A DNA stretch of 64,000 nt from NCBI RefSeq assembly GCF_005281475.1, contig NZ_CP040106.1, positions 3,872,501 through 3,936,500 on the forward strand. The letters are read 5' to 3'. The stretch's first letter is position 1, and each line of letters begins with the position of its first letter. A program made the position numbers and the translations under genes. Shown here piece after piece: positions 62,809-64,000 of this stretch. The DNA is from Echinicola rosea. Lineage in GTDB: Bacteria; Bacteroidota; Bacteroidia; Cytophagales; Cyclobacteriaceae. Under the pieces are notes generated by a model. It made no database searches. It saw only the letters and a list, made by a program, of their open reading frames with translations, and was not told where the DNA came from.

Positions 62809-63768
62809 TCAGGAATATTCCTCCCAAAAATCCGAATATTCATAAGGACTGTTGTGTGCTGTCCATAACTTGCCATCTGTAAATCGATAGGGACCTTCAA
62901 GTTGATTGAGCTTATCCATCTCCTCTTGACTTAAGGTCAACACGCTTGACTTAAAGTTTTCCTCAATCCTTGAAGGGGTTACCGACTTGGGGATCACTGA
63001 GATACCCCTTTGCATATTCCAAGTCAAAACTACTTGAGCAGGCGTTGCATTAAGTTTACTGGCAATGGATTTGACAGCTTCATGCTCCAATAAAATCGGG
63101 AGATCTACGCCTCCTTGTCCCTTTGTTCTGTAGGCAGCACCAAGGGGTGCATAAGCTGTTAGTAGGATTTCCTCACGCTGGCAGTAATCCACCAATCCTT
63201 GCTGCGGCAAAAAGGGATGCATTTCGATCTGGTTAACTTCAGGTTTCACCTTGGCGTTGACAAGGATTTCCTTGAGCTTTTTGATTTTAAAATTGGAAAC
63301 ACCAATATGTTTTACTTTTCCTGTATCCAAGAGCCCTTCCATCGCGTTCCATGTTTCCGATAGGGGAATATTATCGAGGCTTTCGAAATCTCCCTTAGCG
63401 TCAGGGAAATCCACCCCATGCTTCAGAGCCAGTGGCCAATGTACCAAATACAAATCCAGGTAATCTAACTGGAGGTCTTTAAGCGTATTTTCCAGAGCAA
63501 GTTGGACATGTTCCTTCTTATGTGAATCATTCCAAAGCTTCGAAGTCACCCAAATATCCTCTCTTTCTATTGTGCCGTCCGCGAAAGCTTTGGCAAAGGC
63601 ATCTCCTATTTCCTTCTCGTTTTTGTAAATGTATGCACAGTCAAAATGACGATATCCTACATCAATGGCTTTTAACACTGCCTCATATACTTCTCCTGGT
63701 TTGGATTGCCAAGTGCCCAAGCCTAATATGGGCATTTTATCGCCGTTACTAAAAGTTAGTGAATTCAT
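62809..63768 (-). CDS. aldo/keto reductase
   Basis: A 319-residue NADPH-dependent TIM-barrel oxidoreductase. Catalytic tetrad: Asp in GYRHFDCAYIYKNE (with the following Tyr), Lys in VTSKLWN, His in LYLVHWPL; the C-terminal phosphate-binding SVIPKSVTPSRIEENF is intact. It reduces aldehydes or sugars in the cytoplasm. Typical of the AKR5/AKR1-like bacterial group. Monocistronic; 63769-64000 shows AT-rich leader sequence without another supported gene. Confidence 0.92.
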   Translation of the reverse strand: MNSLTFSNGDKMPILGLGTWQSKPGEVYEAVLKAIDVGYRHFDCAYIYKNEKEIGDAFAKAFADGTIEREDIWVTSKLWNDSHKKEHVQLALENTLKDLQLDYLDLYLVHWPLALKHGVDFPDAKGDFESLDNIPLSETWNAMEGLLDTGKVKHIGVSNFKIKKLKEILVNAKVKPEVNQIEMHPFLPQQGLVDYCQREEILLTAYAPLGAAYRTKGQGGVDLPILLEHEAVKSIASKLNATPAQVVLTWNMQRGISVIPKSVTPSRIEENFKSSVLTLSQEEMDKLNQLEGPYRFTDGKLWTAHNSPYEYSDFWEEYS

Positions 63769-64000
63769 ATCGCTAGTTGATTTTGATAATAATTGATGAA
63801 AGTAAAACTTTTGATAAGGTAATTAACTATACCTTTTTTTAAGGGTAATTTGAAAACAAAAGTTCGGAAGATCATTTTATATCAAATCCCCTTTTGACAT
63901 ATTACTAATGCAAAACATCTGCCAAGATTGCCTAAATTTCACCTAAAAGTATTTTGTAAAGCAGGATCCCAGTCCTTCCAAACCGGTTGGTAACCTTGGC

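Noticed and set aside
1..64000. tRNA, rRNA, CRISPR array, prophage or complete insertion sequence
   Set aside because: No cloverleaf, no 16S/23S-like stretch, no regularly spaced short repeats, no transposase or phage-type gene was recognised.

Overview
The window looks like a chromosome segment of a marine or environmental Bacteroidota, most likely order Cytophagales, family Cyclobacteriaceae (an Echinicola-like genus is my guess from remembered protein wording, not from a search). Reasons: two SusC/SusD pairs, an ECF sigma/FecR pair feeding one of them, promoter-like boxes of the Bacteroidota type (TTTG, about 19 nt, TAnnTTTG), weak Shine-Dalgarno sequences, moderate GC, and several families of short dispersed repeats. 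I saw no rRNA, tRNA, CRISPR array, prophage or full insertion sequence.

Layout. 0.4-6.2 kb: a five-gene, overlapping operon (receiver-only response regulator, HEAT-repeat membrane protein, processive family 2 glycosyltransferase, YaiO-like TPR/beta-barrel protein, unknown membrane-anchored protein) that reads as an exopolysaccharide synthesis and export unit. 6.4-11.1 kb: an LTA-synthase-like sulfatase-fold enzyme, a small SAM methyltransferase, a PA0069-type radical SAM protein with an abutting DUF3253-like protein, and MsrA. 11.1-12.0 kb: a repeat island with a 355-bp MITE-like element. 12.0-21.2 kb: ECF sigma, FecR, STN-type SusC, SusD and two secreted endonuclease/exonuclease/phosphatase-fold enzymes, all on the minus strand. 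21.5-26.4 kb: erythromycin-esterase-like protein, outer-membrane barrel protein, TlpA-like thioredoxin, PH-domain protein. 26.7-29.0 kb: hxlB-hxlA (ribulose monophosphate pathway) with a divergent AraC regulator. 29.1-33.3 kb: ammonium channel, AI-2E transporter, DJ-1/PfpI protein, rhodanese-like protein. 33.4-43.7 kb: AraC regulator, SusC, SusD, DPP-IV-like S9 peptidase and a DUF885 peptidase, probably a peptide-use locus. 43.9-48.5 kb: a tightly overlapped metal ABC importer operon led by its own DtxR/MntR regulator, in which one permease carries a second DtxR/MntR-like C-terminal domain; a candidate operator sits inside the operon promoter. 49.1-51.7 kb: GT4, DapD, TPR lipoprotein. 52.0-53.8 kb: a protein that joins the HTH half of a Bacteroidota WYL-type regulator to a PhyH-type 2-oxoglutarate dioxygenase, and a small unknown protein. 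54.1-61.5 kb: SLC13-type symporter, OprO/P-like porin, PepSY-like protein, a 1.5-kb gene-free repeat block, and an RR-HK two-component pair. 61.7-63.8 kb: group III truncated haemoglobin, OsmC-like protein, aldo/keto reductase.

Most unusual observations: (1) the HTH-PhyH fusion at 52.0-53.2 kb, which could be a DNA-binding protein whose sensor is a dioxygenase fold; (2) two 187-bp non-coding elements (22732-22918 and 55779-55965, opposite orientation) with matching imperfect terminal inverted repeats, each flanked by its own 9-bp direct repeat; (3) a 355-bp element with a 9-bp duplication and an internally deleted 165-bp relative 40 kb away; (4) the permease-regulator fusion inside a self-regulated metal operon; (5) the five-gene exopolysaccharide operon with an uncharacterised last gene and a HEAT-repeat signalling protein. 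All functional statements rest on motif reading without database searches.
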